A stretch of 64,000 nt of DNA from Spirochaetes bacterium GWE1_32_154 (GTDB taxonomy: Bacteria > Spirochaetota > GWE2-31-10), in the NCBI GenBank assembly GCA_001829315.1, contig MIAY01000011.1, positions 1 to 64,000 of the forward strand. Reading direction: 5' to 3'. The position numbers and the translations under genes are program-made. How positions within the stretch are numbered: the stretch's first letter is position 1; every line of letters starts with the position of its first letter. The notes below the pieces were generated by a model. The model saw nothing but the letters and a program-made list of their open reading frames with translations, did no database searches and was not told the DNA's origin. Positions 62,410-64,000 of this stretch are shown piece after piece.

Positions 62410-64000
62410 ATGAACAAGCAAAGACGGTTTTTTTCAACATTATTCATAATAGTAATAGCAATCCAGGTACTTATCTCGTGTAGTCAGAATCCATTTATCG
62501 GAGTGGGTAATTCGATAGATATTGAACCGCCTTTTATTGAAATACAATCACATAAAAACATGGATTTTGTAGGCAGTACTTTTGTATTATCCGGTATAGC
62601 AACTGATAATCTTCAAGTTACCAATGTCATTGTTAAAGAAAATAGAATAAAAAAAGAATGGACTGCAAATCTTTCAGATACAAAGTGGTCTGCAACTATT
62701 ACACTTCCTGATGGCGAATATGAATTTAATGTTTTTGCTTTAGATGCCAGAGGAAACAGTTCAAGTAAATCATTTCAGGTTATTTCATTAACTGTTGATT
62801 CCGCATTACCACTATCAACTATAAGTACTCCGGCAATAAAAACACTTGCTGAATTGCAGGCAATGGATAATCATAGTTTTGAAAACATAGATTATTTTCA
62901 TAACGGGGTTTTTAATATCAAAGGTTTTATTGATGAAAATTTTAAAATTAAAACGGTTAATCTTATTTTAGCAGATCAATCGGGTGATATTGTTTTTAAT
63001 AAGAAAATTGAGCATGGTGCTGTATTGCCTGAAAATGTTACCGGGTCTGTCTGGAATTGGGATTTCAAAATTGATACAGTTCATGATATTTTATATAAGA
63101 ACGGAATAGATTATCAAAAGAAATATTATTTTAATGTCCGTGTTGTTACGACAGATATGGCAGGTAATGAAGATAATGATACTCATGGTGCTATTTGTAT
63201 TTATCAGCAGAGTGATATACCATGGAATGCAGTTTCATTAACTGAGAATGATATTGTTCCTGCCTCAGGAGTTATTTCAGGAAATTCCTATGATGATGAT
63301 AGTATTGGAAAGGTGTATATAAAAATAGTTCCGGCTGATCAGGCGGTCGACTTTGCAGACTATAAAAATTTTCAAACAGATTCTTCCAGTGATATAATTT
63401 CAGAAACAGTTATTGATAAAAGTTCTGATGCAACACGAATGTATACATGGATGATACATGCACCTCGTAAAGCCGGTTTGTATACTCTATATGTGGTAAC
63501 TGATGATGTTAATGGTGCGATTGATACGGATTTTAAAGTTGTTCATTTTGTTATTCCTGATATTGATAATCCTGTTACAGTTATAACTTCACATACTGAT
63601 CAACAGATAGAGTTCGGGAATAGCGCCGGTGATTTTGTTTTTTCCGGTTATTGCTATGATAATATAAATATTAAAAGGTTCTCTATTGCATGGGGTGAAA
63701 ATGATGTAATAAAGGATTCATTGTTAAAAAAAAGTACGTGGAGTAACGAAGCTTCACAAATCCAATGGAGTGCAAATAATATTAAATTCTGGGAAATAAC
63801 ACAAGACCTGGGCATTGCGGTATTTGACTCTGAAATAATGAAAGAATATGGCGGACGCTGGAAAAAGAGTTTTTCTCATACTTTTAATGTAAATACTGAT
63901 TTTACTGAATATGAAGATAAATTATTGTTTTTATATACTGAAGATAATGAAGGTAATTTTTCAGTACAGCGATTTTCTCTTTTTGGGGACCGGGTTTCTC
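62410..64000 (+). CDS. Ig-like repeat surface lipoprotein, 5' part (3' end outside window)
   Basis: ATG 62410 after GGAG; open to the end of the window (530 codons seen). The signal peptide ends in a lipobox (L-I-S-C-S). Modules such as 'F-V-L-S-G-I-A-T-D-N', 'F-A-L-D-A-R-G-N-S' and 'D-I-D-N-P-V-T-V-I' match the Ig-like modules of the giant protein at the window start. The visible part ends in 'F-S-L-F-G-D-R-V', matching linkers there ('F-T-L-K-G-D-K-V'). I therefore expect another very large surface protein. Confidence 0.85.
   Translation, partial: MNKQRRFFSTLFIIVIAIQVLISCSQNPFIGVGNSIDIEPPFIEIQSHKNMDFVGSTFVLSGIATDNLQVTNVIVKENRIKKEWTANLSDTKWSATITLPDGEYEFNVFALDARGNSSSKSFQVISLTVDSALPLSTISTPAIKTLAELQAMDNHSFENIDYFHNGVFNIKGFIDENFKIKTVNLILADQSGDIVFNKKIEHGAVLPENVTGSVWNWDFKIDTVHDILYKNGIDYQKKYYFNVRVVTTDMAGNEDNDTHGAICIYQQSDIPWNAVSLTENDIVPASGVISGNSYDDDSIGKVYIKIVPADQAVDFADYKNFQTDSSSDIISETVIDKSSDATRMYTWMIHAPRKAGLYTLYVVTDDVNGAIDTDFKVVHFVIPDIDNPVTVITSHTDQQIEFGNSAGDFVFSGYCYDNINIKRFSIAWGENDVIKDSLLKKSTWSNEASQIQWSANNIKFWEITQDLGIAVFDSEIMKEYGGRWKKSFSHTFNVNTDFTEYEDKLLFLYTEDNEGNFSVQRFSLFGDRVS

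Overview
The window is AT-rich chromosomal DNA from a Gram-negative-type (diderm), anaerobic bacterium. It has many lipobox proteins, an OmpA-like protein, an AsmA-like envelope protein, an LPP20 cluster, a CHASE2 cyclase and a GH57/DUF4912 pair. That mix is what I would expect from the Spirochaetota or a neighbouring diderm lineage. The lineage is inference; no rRNA gene is present. One tRNA gene, tRNA-Leu(GAG), lies at 55805-55887.

Layout. 1-8156 is the 3' part of a giant Ig-like surface protein. 8157-12560 is a small accessory region: a solute-binding lipoprotein and a Uma2 nuclease-like gene flanked by decayed copies of each other, plus two orphan genes. 12434-16383 is an anaerobic ribonucleotide reductase operon (promoter, NrdR-box-like palindrome, nrdR, nrdD, a redoxin gene, nrdG). 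16397-23655 holds three secreted lipoproteins: a clan GH-A-like protein, an unknown, and a GH13 amylase with a short ORF in its leader. 23711-32496 has a DEAD-box helicase, LysM and M23 envelope proteins, a periplasmic binding protein, a triple-receiver protein, an AsmA-like protein and a DksA-type zinc protein. 32683-36231 is argG and argH, separated by a decayed DUF4143 ATPase gene and miniature hairpin repeats. 36333-43737 is an envelope cluster of LPP20-type proteins, a CHASE2 cyclase and an SH3-M48 protease. 43714-48400 (minus) is a glycan operon (GHKL-like regulator, DUF4912, GH57 branching enzyme, GH-A-like hydrolase). 48552-55700 has hisE, an M49-like peptidase, a helical protein, an unknown, trmB, a hybrid histidine kinase and a STAS-like protein. 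56037-64000 has a Nif3-like protein, a CPA2 antiporter, an OmpA-family protein, an InlB-repeat lipoprotein and the 5' part of a second Ig-like surface lipoprotein.

Most striking observation: NrdD ends after its zinc site and lacks the C-terminal glycyl-radical segment. The next gene (15158-15685) begins with that segment (R-I-V-G-Y, then W-N-K-G-K) and continues into a thioredoxin-fold domain with a C-R-N-C motif. The reductase thus looks split into a catalytic subunit and a separate radical/redoxin subunit. The second notable observation is a 51-bp hairpin element inserted in a DUF4143 gene with a 3-bp target duplication; related copies lie nearby.
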